DNA of 64,000 bases from Vibrio sp. HI00D65 (GCF_001635455.1 NZ_LWEH01000091.1:1-64000), one strand, 5' to 3'. Counted from the first letter of the stretch, positions 10,170-19,025 are shown. The notes: generated by a model not told the origin, from the letters alone. Program-made: numbers and translations.

Positions 10170-11375
10170 TTATCTCTCCACCAATGCTACTTTACGGTTA
10201 TAGATATTCATTAACGCAGAGGTCAATAAGCTTAGCGTTAGGTATACACCCATGGTCATGGCAATAATCTCGATTGCTTGACCTGTTTGGTTGAGAGTCG
10301 TACCTGCAAACACAGAAACTAAGTCAGGGTAGCCAATAGCCATTGCTAACGAAGAGTTCTTAGTGAGGTTTAAGTATTGGCTAGTTAGCGGTGGAATAAT
10401 GATTCGCAGCGCTTGAGGAATAATAACCAGTTTTAATGTGCGAGATCGAGGAAGACCTAGAGACATCGCAGCTTCGGTTTGACCGTGGCTAACCGCATTA
10501 ATACCAGAACGAACGATCTCTGCGATAAAGGATGCCGTATAGATACTCAGGGCTAATACGAGTGCGGCTAATTCAGGGATGATGCTGATACCACCTTTGA
10601 AGTTAAAGCCTTTCAGCTCTGGATATTCAGCTGAAATCGGCATACCAAGAACAAAATAGACAACGAGAGGTAGACCTACGATCAAGCTAAGAGCAATTCG
10701 AAGTATAGGTGTTTGTTGGCCCGTCAGTTTCTGTTTATTGTTAGCCCAAATATTAATGATGATGGTGGCGATGATGCCAACAATGAACGCGGTAATAACG
10801 AAGCTGCTTCCTTGTTCAAGAACAGGAGCAGGCAAGTAAAGACCACGCACATTTAGGAAGATAGCTTCGCCCAAACTGAGACTTTGTCTTGCCGATGGGA
10901 GAGCTTGAAGAACCGCGAAATACCAAAAGAAGATTTGAAGTAGTAGTGGGATATTTCGGAAGATTTCAATGTATACCGCTGCAAAACGGCTCACTAGCCA
11001 GTTAGATGACAGTCGAGCGACCCCCATAGTGAAACCAAGTACTGTTGCTAGAATAATGCCAAGTACTGATACTAAAGCGGTGTTTAATAAGCCGACAACG
11101 AAAGTTCGGCCATATGAAAAGGTTTCGTCGTACTCGACGAGGGTAAGGCCGATACCAAAACCCGCTTCTTGACTTAAAAAGTCAAAACCAGTGGCGATGC
11201 CCCGGGCTTCTAGGTTGGTGAGGGCGTTGTTTACGATAGTATAGAAGAAGGCGCCAAGTGCTCCGATGGCGATGATCTGGAAAACAACAGATCGAAAAGT
11301 CGGGTTGTATAACAGGTTAGCACTTTTAGCTTCGGGTTTTTCCTGGGAAGGAGTAAGAGTGTTGTTAGGTTTCAT
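10170..11375 (-). CDS. aapQ: General L-amino acid ABC transporter permease AapQ
   Basis: A 401-residue inner-membrane permease of the AapQ/YhdX type. It has an N-terminal membrane anchor (about residues 28-48), a large insertion between early membrane segments, and an EAA loop reading QTEAAMSLGLPRSRTLKLV near the C-terminal third. Family members run to about 390-400 residues, so this is full length. It lies downstream of the binding-protein gene, with a strong hairpin in the 147-base gap, and one base ahead of aapM. Confidence 0.9.
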   Translation of the reverse strand: MKPNNTLTPSQEKPEAKSANLLYNPTFRSVVFQIIAIGALGAFFYTIVNNALTNLEARGIATGFDFLSQEAGFGIGLTLVEYDETFSYGRTFVVGLLNTALVSVLGIILATVLGFTMGVARLSSNWLVSRFAAVYIEIFRNIPLLLQIFFWYFAVLQALPSARQSLSLGEAIFLNVRGLYLPAPVLEQGSSFVITAFIVGIIATIIINIWANNKQKLTGQQTPILRIALSLIVGLPLVVYFVLGMPISAEYPELKGFNFKGGISIIPELAALVLALSIYTASFIAEIVRSGINAVSHGQTEAAMSLGLPRSRTLKLVIIPQALRIIIPPLTSQYLNLTKNSSLAMAIGYPDLVSVFAGTTLNQTGQAIEIIAMTMGVYLTLSLLTSALMNIYNRKVALVER

Positions 11376-11402
11376 ACTGCAATAACCTCAAATCCATTTA
11401 AT

Positions 11403-11429
11403 ATTTAGGGCGGAAAAACCGCCCTAAAT
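11403..11429 (-). terminator. 11-bp intercistronic hairpin between aapJ and aapQ
   Basis: ATTTAGGGCGG (11403-11413) pairs perfectly with CCGCCCTAAAT (11419-11429) across an AAAAA loop. On the minus strand no solid U-tract follows, so partial termination or protection of the aapJ mRNA 3' end is more likely than full termination. Confidence 0.7.
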
Positions 11430-11522
11430 CGTGTTACTCAATTATTCATTTTTCGGCTCGTTGCTATCACGCTAAAAAGCTTGATAGTAACGTTTACGAA
11501 CAAGTAATCACGTCGTGTGCTT

Positions 11523-12551
11523 TTAACGGATTGGTGGAGCGTACATAAAGCCGCCCGCATTCCATAATGCATTTACACCACGATCGATTTGAAGTGGAGA
11601 ACCTGTACCAACAGTACGCTCGAAACTCTCACCGTAATTACCAACTTGCTTGATGATTTGGTAACCCCAGTCGTCACGAATGCCAAGGCCTTTACCTTTA
11701 GGCCCATCTACACCAAGAATGCGCTTGATGTTTGGATCTTTTGACTTAAGCATTTCGTCAGCATTTTTAGAGGAGATACCGTACTCTTCTGCATTAACCA
11801 TTGCTGAAAGTGTCCACTTAGCAACGTTGAACCATTTGTCATCATCTTGACGAACAACTGGGCCTAGAGGCTCTTTAGAGATAATTTCAGGAAGTACTTG
11901 TGCAGATTTTGGGTCAGCTAGGTTTAAACGAAGTGCGTAAAGACCAGATTGGTCTGTCGTTAGCACATCACAACGACCTGCATCGAAACCTTTAGATGTT
12001 TGTGCTGCTGTATCAAATACCACTGGCTTGTAAGACATGCCGTTGTTTCGGAAGTAATCGGCTAGGTTTAGCTCAGTCGTTGTGCCTGATTGAACACATA
12101 CAGAAGCGCCATCAAGCTCTAGAGCGCTGGTTAGGCCAAGATCTTTCTTAACCATGAAGCCTTGACCATCGTAGTAGTTTACGCCTACAAAGTTCAGACC
12201 TAGAGCCGTGTCACGATGCAGTGTCCATGTTGTGTTACGAGACAATACGTCGATTTCGCCAGATTGAAGCGCAGTGAAACGCTCTTTTGCTGTTAGAGGT
12301 ACATACTTAACTTTAGTCTTGTCACCGAGTACAGCCGCTGCAAGAGCTTGACAATACTCAACATCGATTCCTTCCCATTCGCCTTTTGAGTTTGGGTTAG
12401 AGAACCCTGGAAGACCTGTACTTACACCACAAGTTAAGAAGCCTTGAGATGTGACTTTGTCCAGAGTGCTTTCTGCCGCTGATGCTGATGTTGCCATCAT
12501 TGCAGTTGATGCAGCTACTACTGAAGCAAGAAGTGTTAGTTTATTTGTCAT
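11523..12551 (-). CDS. aapJ: General L-amino acid ABC transporter, periplasmic binding protein
   Basis: A 342-residue solute-binding protein of family 3. The signal peptide is residues 1 to about 26, with a hydrophobic core LTLLASVVAAS and a cleavage site after ASAA. The mature protein has the two-lobed binding fold, with GFLTCGVSTGLPGFSNPNSK at the start and ERFTALQSGEIDVLSRNTTW in the first lobe, the family pattern for amino acid contacts. First gene of the operon; the following hairpin probably gives it higher expression than the membrane components. The closest named types are AapJ and YhdW. Confidence 0.92.
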   Translation of the reverse strand: MTNKLTLLASVVAASTAMMATSASAAESTLDKVTSQGFLTCGVSTGLPGFSNPNSKGEWEGIDVEYCQALAAAVLGDKTKVKYVPLTAKERFTALQSGEIDVLSRNTTWTLHRDTALGLNFVGVNYYDGQGFMVKKDLGLTSALELDGASVCVQSGTTTELNLADYFRNNGMSYKPVVFDTAAQTSKGFDAGRCDVLTTDQSGLYALRLNLADPKSAQVLPEIISKEPLGPVVRQDDDKWFNVAKWTLSAMVNAEEYGISSKNADEMLKSKDPNIKRILGVDGPKGKGLGIRDDWGYQIIKQVGNYGESFERTVGTGSPLQIDRGVNALWNAGGFMYAPPIR

Positions 12552-13031
12552 TTGTATCCTTCCTTGTTAACCAGGTGACACCTGATACTCGTGCTCATTT
12601 AAGTTTTTCTATACGTGTTGCGTTTTCATGACCTTGTCTTTCAAATCAAACTAGTTGCATTTTGCAAATGAAACTGTGTGCGATTTAATCAACTGTTTAT
12701 AAGGTTAGGAAAGGATCTGTAGTTTCACAAATGTATAATTTAAAAAGATTTTTGAATGAAATCACAAATCCGGACACATTTAGAATGACCAAATGTTAAC
12801 TGAATGTAAATAGTGCAAGGGTTCACACTGTTGGTGCAACAAGATTTAGATTTTTATATTGATAATTGACTAGATAAAAATCCTGAATGAATCTCACACT
12901 GGTGAAAGATTAAACTTAAAAAAGATTGAAATTTGGTCAATAAAAATTTTTATTACACTTCGATAGTTATTAATATGCTCCAAATTTGGTAGCATTGTTG
13001 AATAGTTATTGCAGTCATCTCAAGGAAGAAC
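12552..13031. other. 480-bp divergent intergenic region (aapJ / siroheme gene)
   Basis: AT-rich spacer that must hold promoters for both divergent genes. A 10-bp palindrome CCAAATTTGG (12980-12989) lies about 40 bases before the plus-strand gene. No convincing -24/-12 sigma-54 element, ORF or RNA gene was recognised. Confidence 0.5.
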
Positions 13032-13973
13032 ATGCGTTATTTCCCAATGTTTTTGGATGTAGAGAATAAGTCAATTCTCGTGGTCGGTGGTGGTGAGGTT
13101 GCTTGCCGTAAAGTAGACAGCTTGCTGAGAGCCGGCGCTGATGTCACTTTAGTTTCTCCCAAGGTAGCACCTTACTTACAACAGCTTGTTCATGAGAACA
13201 AACTTCACTGGGTGCAAAATTTTTACTCGTCACGAATCATCTCTAAAGAATACCTTCAAGTATGGGCGACCACAGACAACCCTAGCTTGAATCATCAAGT
13301 GTATAGTGATGCAAAGAAACTGGGTATTTTAGTCAATGTGGTTGATGATTTGCCATACTGCGACTTCATTACACCTTCAATGATAAATCGTGGAAGAATC
13401 CAAATTGCGATCTCTAGTGGTGGTGCATCGCCTGTTTTGGTGAGAAATATTAGAGAAAAACTAGAAACAGTATTACCTCAGAATATCGGTCTTCTCGCAG
13501 ACTTTGGTGCATCAAAACGCAACTCGATCAAAGAATCGTTTCCTACCGTCGATGAACGTCGCAAGTTTTGGGAGCGCTTTTTATCATCCAGTTTTATCGA
13601 GCAGGTAACGGATAGAGAGCAATTAGAAGCGTATTACCAACAAGCACTGACAGAAGGCGTTGATAGCGAAGAGCAGGTAACTTGGATCGAATTTGAACAA
13701 GATGTCGAGTTGTTGTCCATGAAGGCGTTACGCTTGATGCAGGAAGCTGAGCTGGTACTGGCTCCCAAAGAGTGCCCATTTGAATACGTGGACCTGTGTC
13801 GTCGTGATGCTGAAAGAGAAAGCTATGCTAATAGCGGAGAGCTCTCGACTAAGCTTGAGCAAGCAAGAGCCGCAAACTTAAGAGTATGTGTGTTCATCCC
13901 ATCTGCGAGCGTTGAATTTAACCTCTTGGTAGGCAAAGACTTGAAGCTCTCTTCTGCCAAGGTTCTAAGCTGA
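13032..13973 (+). CDS. Truncated CysG-type precorrin-2 dehydrogenase/ferrochelatase with decayed methyltransferase tail
   Basis: A 313-residue protein of the siroheme synthase N-terminal (Met8) family, which oxidises precorrin-2 and inserts iron to give siroheme. The NAD-binding loop is ILVVGGGEVACRKVDSLLRAG (residues about 15-35); the catalytic Asp lies in NVVDDLPYCDFITP (about 102-115), and the conserved ISSGGASPVL is at about 127-136. Residues about 220-300 resemble the start of the uroporphyrinogen methyltransferase (SUMT) half of CysG: DVELLSMKALRLMQEAELVL and LCRRDAERE align with LLTLKGLQQIQQADIVV and LVRRDADR, but the glycine-rich VGAGPGD loop is gone and the domain stops after about 90 residues. 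The N-terminal half looks active; the tail does not. AAGGAAG precedes the ATG by a few bases. A separate SUMT gene would be needed elsewhere. Confidence 0.85.
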   Translation: MRYFPMFLDVENKSILVVGGGEVACRKVDSLLRAGADVTLVSPKVAPYLQQLVHENKLHWVQNFYSSRIISKEYLQVWATTDNPSLNHQVYSDAKKLGILVNVVDDLPYCDFITPSMINRGRIQIAISSGGASPVLVRNIREKLETVLPQNIGLLADFGASKRNSIKESFPTVDERRKFWERFLSSSFIEQVTDREQLEAYYQQALTEGVDSEEQVTWIEFEQDVELLSMKALRLMQEAELVLAPKECPFEYVDLCRRDAERESYANSGELSTKLEQARAANLRVCVFIPSASVEFNLLVGKDLKLSSAKVLS

Positions 13974-14066
13974 AGCTAATAAGCACGGCACTTATAGAAG
14001 TCATATCCGTCTAGGCATTTTAATTGCTGGTTAGGGATATGCTTAACGAAACAGCCAGATAAATAA

Positions 14067-14094
14067 AAAGCCACTTCGCAGGAAGTGACTTTTT
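14067..14094. terminator. Convergent terminator (siroheme gene / yajQ)
   Basis: Stem AGCCACTTC / GAAGTGACT with one mismatch and a GCAG loop, flanked by A and T runs on both sides, between two convergent genes. Confidence 0.75.
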
Positions 14095-14160
14095 GCTATT
14101 TCGAATACAATATCGTGACGATAGATGAGCAACAAATAAACATAGTTGCTTAAATCAAAA

Positions 14161-14643
14161 TTAGTCGCGGAAGTTATCGAATTGGAAAGGTTGACCAAGC
14201 TCACCGTTACGAACTAGTGCCATTACAGCTTGCAGATCGTCACGCTTCTTACCTGTTACACGTACTTTTTCACCTTGGATAGAGGCTTGAACCTTAATCT
14301 TGTTGTCTTTAATTAGCTTAACGATTTTCTTTGCAACATCAGTTTCGATACCTTGCTTAAAGATAACCGTTTGGTGCCAAGTGCGACCTGTTTGATCTGC
14401 TACTTTCGCTTCCATCGCGTTAGGGTCAACATTGCGCTTCGTTAGGTTGCTACGAAGAATATCGCGCATTTGCTTGAGCTGGAAATCGTCTTGAGCAGTC
14501 AGTTTTACCGACTCATCTTTGTAGTCAAAGCTTGCGTCAACACCGCGGAAATCGAAACGAGTCGATAGTTCACGGTTAGCATTGTCTACAGCGTTACGTA
14601 GTTCTACTGCTTCTACTTCAGAGATAATGTCAAATGATGGCAT
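14161..14643 (-). CDS. yajQ: YajQ family nucleotide-binding protein
   Basis: A 160-residue YajQ/DUF520 protein with two ferredoxin-like halves. The start [21 protein letters not shown] and the segment [16 protein letters not shown] are diagnostic. YajQ proteins bind nucleotides, and in Xanthomonas and Pseudomonas a homologue binds cyclic di-GMP and works with a LysR regulator; that role is not shown here. It starts 11 bases after the DAHP synthase stop, so the two are probably cotranscribed. Confidence 0.93.
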   Translation of the reverse strand: MPSFDIISEVEAVELRNAVDNANRELSTRFDFRGVDASFDYKDESVKLTAQDDFQLKQMRDILRSNLTKRNVDPNAMEAKVADQTGRTWHQTVIFKQGIETDVAKKIVKLIKDNKIKVQASIQGEKVRVTGKKRDDLQAVMALVRNGELGQPFQFDNFRD

Positions 14644-14654
14644 GTGTTATTTCC

Positions 14655-15713
14655 TTAAGCTAAGTTTCTATCTTTAATTGCTGTTGCAAGCATGTCTAAC
14701 ATTGTCGCGGTATCTTCCCAACTTAGGCACGGATCGGTAATCGACTTGCCGTATTCTAGGTTGTTAAGATCCGTCATTGGCTGGTTACCTTCTTTAATGA
14801 AGCTTTCCGCCATGATGCCTGCAATTTGATTTTTGTTAGATTTGATCTGTTCACAGATGTCTTTTGCAACGTCTAACTGTTTGCGATGTTGCTTTTCACA
14901 GTTAGCGTGGCTGAAGTCTACGACTAAACGTTGAGGTAGGTCGAACTCAGCAAGTTGCTTACATGCGTTATTAACAGATTCTGCATCAAAGTTTGGACCA
15001 TTATCACCACCACGCAGAATGACGTGACCGTATGGGTTGCCTGAAGTGCGGTAAACCGTCATGCGACCATTTTTATCTGGTGAGTAGAAGTAGTGAGAAG
15101 CTTGTGATGCACGAATTGCATCAATAGCGATCTTGATGTTGCCGTTTGTCGCGTTTTTGAAGCCAACAGGGCAAGAAAGTGCTGAAGCCATTTCACGGTG
15201 AATCTGAGATTCTGTAGTACGAGCGCCAATTGCGCCCCAAGTGATCAGGTCTGCGATGTATTGACCCGTGATCATATCAAGGAACTCAGTCGCGGTTGCT
15301 AGGCCAAGCTTGTTAATATCAAGCAGAAGCTGACGCGCTTTGTTTAAACCTGTTTCCAGTGCGTATGAACCATCAAGGTTTGGATCGGTAATTAGACCTT
15401 TCCAACCTACAACCGTGCGAGGTTTCTCGAAGTAGGTTCTCATTACAACAAACAATTCGTCTTTATATTGTTCTTGAATTTGGCTCAGGCGCTCAGCGTA
15501 ATCAAGTGCCGCTTTTGTATCGTGAACAGAGCAAGGGCCTACGATAACTAATAGGCGGTTATCACGACCAGTTAGGATATCTTCGATTTGACGACGAGAA
15601 TTTGCAATACGCTCAGCAACGTCGTCAGTAATCGGGTGTGCGTTGCCTAATTCGGCAGGAGTTGGCATAGGACCCAGAGCTTGGGTTCTCAACTCATCAG
15701 TTTTTAATGGCAT
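14655..15713 (-). CDS. aroH: 3-deoxy-7-phosphoheptulonate (DAHP) synthase, Trp-type
   Basis: A 352-residue class I DAHP synthase joining phosphoenolpyruvate and erythrose 4-phosphate at the head of aromatic amino acid synthesis. Active-site motifs include IVGPCSVHD, MRTYFEKPRT, GARTTESQ and VDFSHANC. Of the three E. coli isozymes it is nearest AroH as I recall the sequences: REMASALSCPVGFKN, SGNPYGH, IAGIMAESF and SITDPCLSWEDT all match AroH better than AroG. Feedback specificity is therefore inferred as tryptophan, and the symbol is less certain than the function. No clear TrpR operator was seen upstream. Confidence 0.9.
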   Translation of the reverse strand: MPLKTDELRTQALGPMPTPAELGNAHPITDDVAERIANSRRQIEDILTGRDNRLLVIVGPCSVHDTKAALDYAERLSQIQEQYKDELFVVMRTYFEKPRTVVGWKGLITDPNLDGSYALETGLNKARQLLLDINKLGLATATEFLDMITGQYIADLITWGAIGARTTESQIHREMASALSCPVGFKNATNGNIKIAIDAIRASQASHYFYSPDKNGRMTVYRTSGNPYGHVILRGGDNGPNFDAESVNNACKQLAEFDLPQRLVVDFSHANCEKQHRKQLDVAKDICEQIKSNKNQIAGIMAESFIKEGNQPMTDLNNLEYGKSITDPCLSWEDTATMLDMLATAIKDRNLA

Positions 15714-15920
15714 GTGATAGCTTTTTTATTCTATTGCGAAGTGGTTAAGATAGCGGAATTGAACCGAGGAATAAACTCTCTTAAGTCAAAGTTATCTCTG
15801 TTATTACTAATATTCTTATTTTGATCAGCAGCCCGACGCTAAATGCGGGATTTTCACTTGTATTAACAGGCAGCTATCGGTATTTTCGTTTGAACACAAC
15901 ATAAAAATGCTGGAGCAGCA

Positions 15921-16808
15921 ATGACTCAAAAAAATCAAAGCACTTTGCACCCAGAACTAGTCTTAGGCGATGTGCTGCCTTCTTATAACGACAATAATAA
16001 TTCCAACCACTTATATGTCTCTCTATCTGAATTGGTCATGGATCGTGTCTTCTACCATCCAAGTATTGAAAGCCATTTTGATGCACTTTCTGACATAGAG
16101 AAAACCTCCCTAGATGCCATTCTTGGTGGCAAAAGCGTTGATGAGCATTTCGTTTCTACCTTAGTTACTGCGATTCAAGCGGCAGTTCAACCAAATCATA
16201 CTTCTGTACGTATCGCGTTAAGCAACGCTGACAGCTACGGCTTTCGTTCGCTGTTAGGCGGTAATTGCGAAGTGGAAGAAGTGAACCCAGCACTCGGTAT
16301 TCGTGGTGTTGCGCGTTATGCGACACAAGAATACAGCAAAGCCTTTGCTTTGGAGTGTCAGGTCGTTAAGACTCTGCGTGAACAAGGTATTAATGCTGAA
16401 GTGGTAGTTCCTTATGTTCGTGCATTAAGCGATGCGGCTAAGATTATCGATTTACTTGCAGAGCAAGGTTTGCCTCGTGGTTTGAATGGCTTGAAGGTGT
16501 TGTTCTCATGTGATGTGCCATCTGCGGTTCTACTGAGTGAACGTCTGCTGCATTACTTTGATGGTGTGGTAGTGAATGTCGACAGCCTAACGTCTTTCAC
16601 GCTTGGTGTTGATAAGCAGAATGAAGCGCAGCAACATGCTTTTGACCCACAGAATGAAGCGGTAATTGCGCTGCTAGACATGATTGTGAAAGCGACACAG
16701 AACGCTAAGAAACCCGTCTTGCTTGTGACTCAAGGTTTGATTGATTATCCGCGCTTACAAGATTACATCGCTGACCTTGAAGGTGTTGAAACCGTCGTGA
16801 CGGCATAA
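15921..16808 (+). CDS. Orphan PEP-synthase-like C-terminal domain protein, probably catalytically inactive
   Basis: A 295-residue protein. Residues about 95-295 align with the TIM-barrel PEP-binding domain of phosphoenolpyruvate synthase: NPALGIRGVARY, AFALECQVVK, PYVRALSDAAKI, GLPRGLNGLKV, HYFDGVVVNV and FTLGVDK follow the PpsA order. The partner domains (ATP-grasp and phosphohistidine swivel) are absent; residues 1-90 are unlike either. Key residues have changed. The catalytic cysteine of PpsA GICGQGPSD is replaced in LLVTQGLID (about 267-275). The metal-binding Asn-Asp of GSND reads NVDS, and MCEIPSN reads SCDVPSA. So it is probably a pseudoenzyme or binding protein. It is monocistronic with a strong terminator and lies divergent from the DAHP synthase gene, another PEP-using enzyme. 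Function unknown. Confidence 0.75.
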   Translation: MTQKNQSTLHPELVLGDVLPSYNDNNNSNHLYVSLSELVMDRVFYHPSIESHFDALSDIEKTSLDAILGGKSVDEHFVSTLVTAIQAAVQPNHTSVRIALSNADSYGFRSLLGGNCEVEEVNPALGIRGVARYATQEYSKAFALECQVVKTLREQGINAEVVVPYVRALSDAAKIIDLLAEQGLPRGLNGLKVLFSCDVPSAVLLSERLLHYFDGVVVNVDSLTSFTLGVDKQNEAQQHAFDPQNEAVIALLDMIVKATQNAKKPVLLVTQGLIDYPRLQDYIADLEGVETVVTA

Positions 16809-16880
16809 TTTAGTTTTATTGCTTTAATTAATCAACTTACTGTATAAGTTGGTACTAAGCGCTAACGCTGTAAGAATAAA

Positions 16881-16914
16881 AGAGATATCATTGTGTGATG
16901 ATATCTCTTTTTTT
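16881..16914 (+). terminator. Intrinsic terminator of the PEP-synthase-like gene
   Basis: Perfect 11-bp stem AGAGATATCAT / ATGATATCTCT with a TGTGTG loop and a seven-T tract. Confidence 0.93.
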
Positions 16915-16986
16915 GTAACATTTTTTTGACATTTACATCGCTAGTCGATTAACTGGTCTGACGACTAATTAGGCTAGGTGATTCGA

Positions 16987-17472
16987 ATGTTAACCCCTCT
17001 ACAAAAAGCAAATTTCTATTTAAGCATGTTTGGCTTTTTCAAAGTCCCACTCATCTGGCTGTGTCGACCAAAGCTTCTGGTACTCGATAACGAGCGTGTA
17101 GAGGTGAAAATTCCGCTCAGAAGACGAACCAAAAACCATTTAAATAGCATGTACTTCGGTGTTTTAGCTGTGGGCGCGGATGTAGCAGGGGGCTTTCTTG
17201 CGATGAGTAAATCTCAGCAGCAAGGTGAGAAGATCTCTTTGGCTTTTAAAGAGGTTGCAGGTAACTTCCTAAAGCGCCCTGAAGGTGATGTGCATTTCAC
17301 TTGTACTGATGGTGAGCTGATCAACACTATGCTGGCGGAAACCATGTCGACCGGGGATCGAGTGAATCAGCCAGTAACCATTATCGCGACGTGTCCATCT
17401 CTTCATGGCGATGAGCCGATGGCAGAATTTACGCTCACGCTTTCTATCAAAAAGATCCCATCTAGAAAGTAG
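16987..17472 (+). CDS. DUF4442 hotdog-fold (thioesterase-like) protein
   Basis: A 161-residue protein of the DUF4442 family, related to PaaI-type hotdog thioesterases. The pattern NHLNSMYFGVLAVGADVAGGF (about residues 51-71) matches the helix and following loop that in PaaI-like enzymes hold the catalytic Asn and Asp. Substrate unknown, perhaps an acyl-CoA or acyl-carrier thioester. I chose the ATG at 16987 because AGGTG at 16976-16980 is then spaced correctly; the in-frame GTG at 16978 overlaps that site. Convergent with the unknown membrane protein. Confidence 0.8.
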   Translation: MLTPLQKANFYLSMFGFFKVPLIWLCRPKLLVLDNERVEVKIPLRRRTKNHLNSMYFGVLAVGADVAGGFLAMSKSQQQGEKISLAFKEVAGNFLKRPEGDVHFTCTDGELINTMLAETMSTGDRVNQPVTIIATCPSLHGDEPMAEFTLTLSIKKIPSRK

Positions 17473-17515
17473 TCACAAGTAGTAGTTCATAATGATATTG
17501 GGTGGGGTTTGAACC

Positions 17516-17550
17516 AAAAAACGGTATGTAAATGTATATTCACATACCGT
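17516..17550 (-). terminator. 30-bp near-palindrome with minus-strand U-tract
   Basis: ACGGTATGT (17521-17529) pairs with ACATACCGT (17542-17550), and most of the interior is also palindromic. On the minus strand six U follow. It serves as terminator of the minus-strand 451-residue gene. The interior TGTAAA-N6-TTCACA resembles a TyrR box. Confidence 0.8.
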
Positions 17551-17572
17551 AATAGCAATACTTGTCGTCGCT

Positions 17573-18928
17573 CTATGACTCTTGTGTGATTTGCTCGATA
17601 TCGACAATCTTTGAACGGTTCATGACGATCTTCCAACGATAGTAAGTGGGTTCGTTGTCGTGGTTGTTCTCTTTGATGATTAGGTTGAGTAGGTGACGCT
17701 TCTCAACGGACTCTCGACTCACTTGGCCTTCATTCAATCGATAAATCTTATTTGAGCCCTTATCCATTAAGCGTGTCAGTGCTCTTAGGCTGATTGATAA
17801 GGTTTCACGCGTTTCTTCATAGCCACTCATAAACGTTGATGTCGACATCTCCGTATGCGAGCGGTAATGTAAGATTTGCTCTTCACGCTGCACCACACGT
17901 TTCTTACGTATCGACTGAATGCGGTCTGCGAGTTTAGAAAAGCTTGCGTAGTCCAACCACTCGAGTTTATGACCGACTGACTTATTGGTCGTTGGATCGT
18001 AATAGCGACGTTTCCACTTTGGCTTGCCTTTACGAAGCCAGCGCCAAAGAATGTCTCTTAAATCGTCTTTGAAGATCTCACGTAGCGCATAGATGAAAGA
18101 CATCGCGACGATGAAAGATGCGGTAATCTCTCCCAAGAAATCTCGGGCTAGGATAACTGTCGTGGTGACAACCACCATCACTAAGCCTGTCGCAACACCT
18201 TTCACCGCTCGTTTAACGTTTTTACCCATTGAGGTGGTTCTCTCTTTGAGTACGATAGGGTGCTCAATCAAACGACGCAATAAGCGCATTTTGTTACTCA
18301 AACGGGTTACGTCTTCTCGTACCTTAGCAGAGTTATAGCGGTTCAGTTTTCGGTGAGCGGTCTCTTTATCGCAAAGGGTTAAAAGGCGCTCTTTAATGGT
18401 TGAATACTCGCTACCACGAGGCATGTGTGACACTAGCGATAGGAATTTTTGCTCGGTATACCAAGATAGGTAGTTGTCGATATTGGCGTAGTAGCGTTTC
18501 AGGTTTTCTTCATAAGGAATACTTCGGCGCAGCTTCTTTAATATGTCTAAAGCCAGTTCGATGACCTCATCCACTTCGTCTGCGGTTACGTCGTTACTAT
18601 CATTTTTGTTTAAGCTGCTTACGGCTTTATCTAAAGCGATAACATATTGGTAGGCGAACAAGCTCAAACTTACACGGTATTGAGTGGTAGACAGTCGTCC
18701 ACGTTTTGCCAAACGGCTGTGTACCAGAGGCAGTAGTGTTTTATCACTATAGTACGCGCGTTTTTGAGTGATTGAGCTATAAAAAAATGCGCTCTCAGAA
18801 AGTACTTCTGGAGTAAGTCCAAGTTCACCGGGGATGAATAGATAAACATCCATGTCGAGCTTTTTTGTCTTAGCCATTGCATGGTTAATTTTGAGTGTTA
18901 TCGCATCTTGTTTATCAACGGTGATCAA
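17573..18928 (-). CDS. Conserved hypothetical membrane protein (451 residues)
   Basis: I do not recognise a named family. The protein is largely charged and helical. Two adjacent hydrophobic segments, about residues 243-262 (VATGLVMVVVTTTVIL) and 267-287 (ITASFIVAMSFIYAL), form a membrane hairpin, so both long flanks probably face the cytoplasm. Lys/Arg-rich stretches lie directly before and after the hairpin (WRWLRKGKPKWKRRYY). No nuclease, kinase or nucleotide-binding motif is seen. It is monocistronic, with its own terminator, and divergent from the CvfB-like gene 97 bases away. Codon use looks native. Confidence 0.7.
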   Translation of the reverse strand: MITVDKQDAITLKINHAMAKTKKLDMDVYLFIPGELGLTPEVLSESAFFYSSITQKRAYYSDKTLLPLVHSRLAKRGRLSTTQYRVSLSLFAYQYVIALDKAVSSLNKNDSNDVTADEVDEVIELALDILKKLRRSIPYEENLKRYYANIDNYLSWYTEQKFLSLVSHMPRGSEYSTIKERLLTLCDKETAHRKLNRYNSAKVREDVTRLSNKMRLLRRLIEHPIVLKERTTSMGKNVKRAVKGVATGLVMVVVTTTVILARDFLGEITASFIVAMSFIYALREIFKDDLRDILWRWLRKGKPKWKRRYYDPTTNKSVGHKLEWLDYASFSKLADRIQSIRKKRVVQREEQILHYRSHTEMSTSTFMSGYEETRETLSISLRALTRLMDKGSNKIYRLNEGQVSRESVEKRHLLNLIIKENNHDNEPTYYRWKIVMNRSKIVDIEQITQES

Positions 18929-19025
18929 CGATGGCTCCTAGAATGTAAAAATATGAATGAAACTAGCGAAAGCATATCAGAGATCACGTATAATCTCCGC
19001 CAAATTTAAAGTAGAGACAATCTTG

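Noticed and set aside
12451..12463. matS-like GTGACTTTGTCCA
   Set aside because: Three mismatches and inside the aapJ coding sequence.
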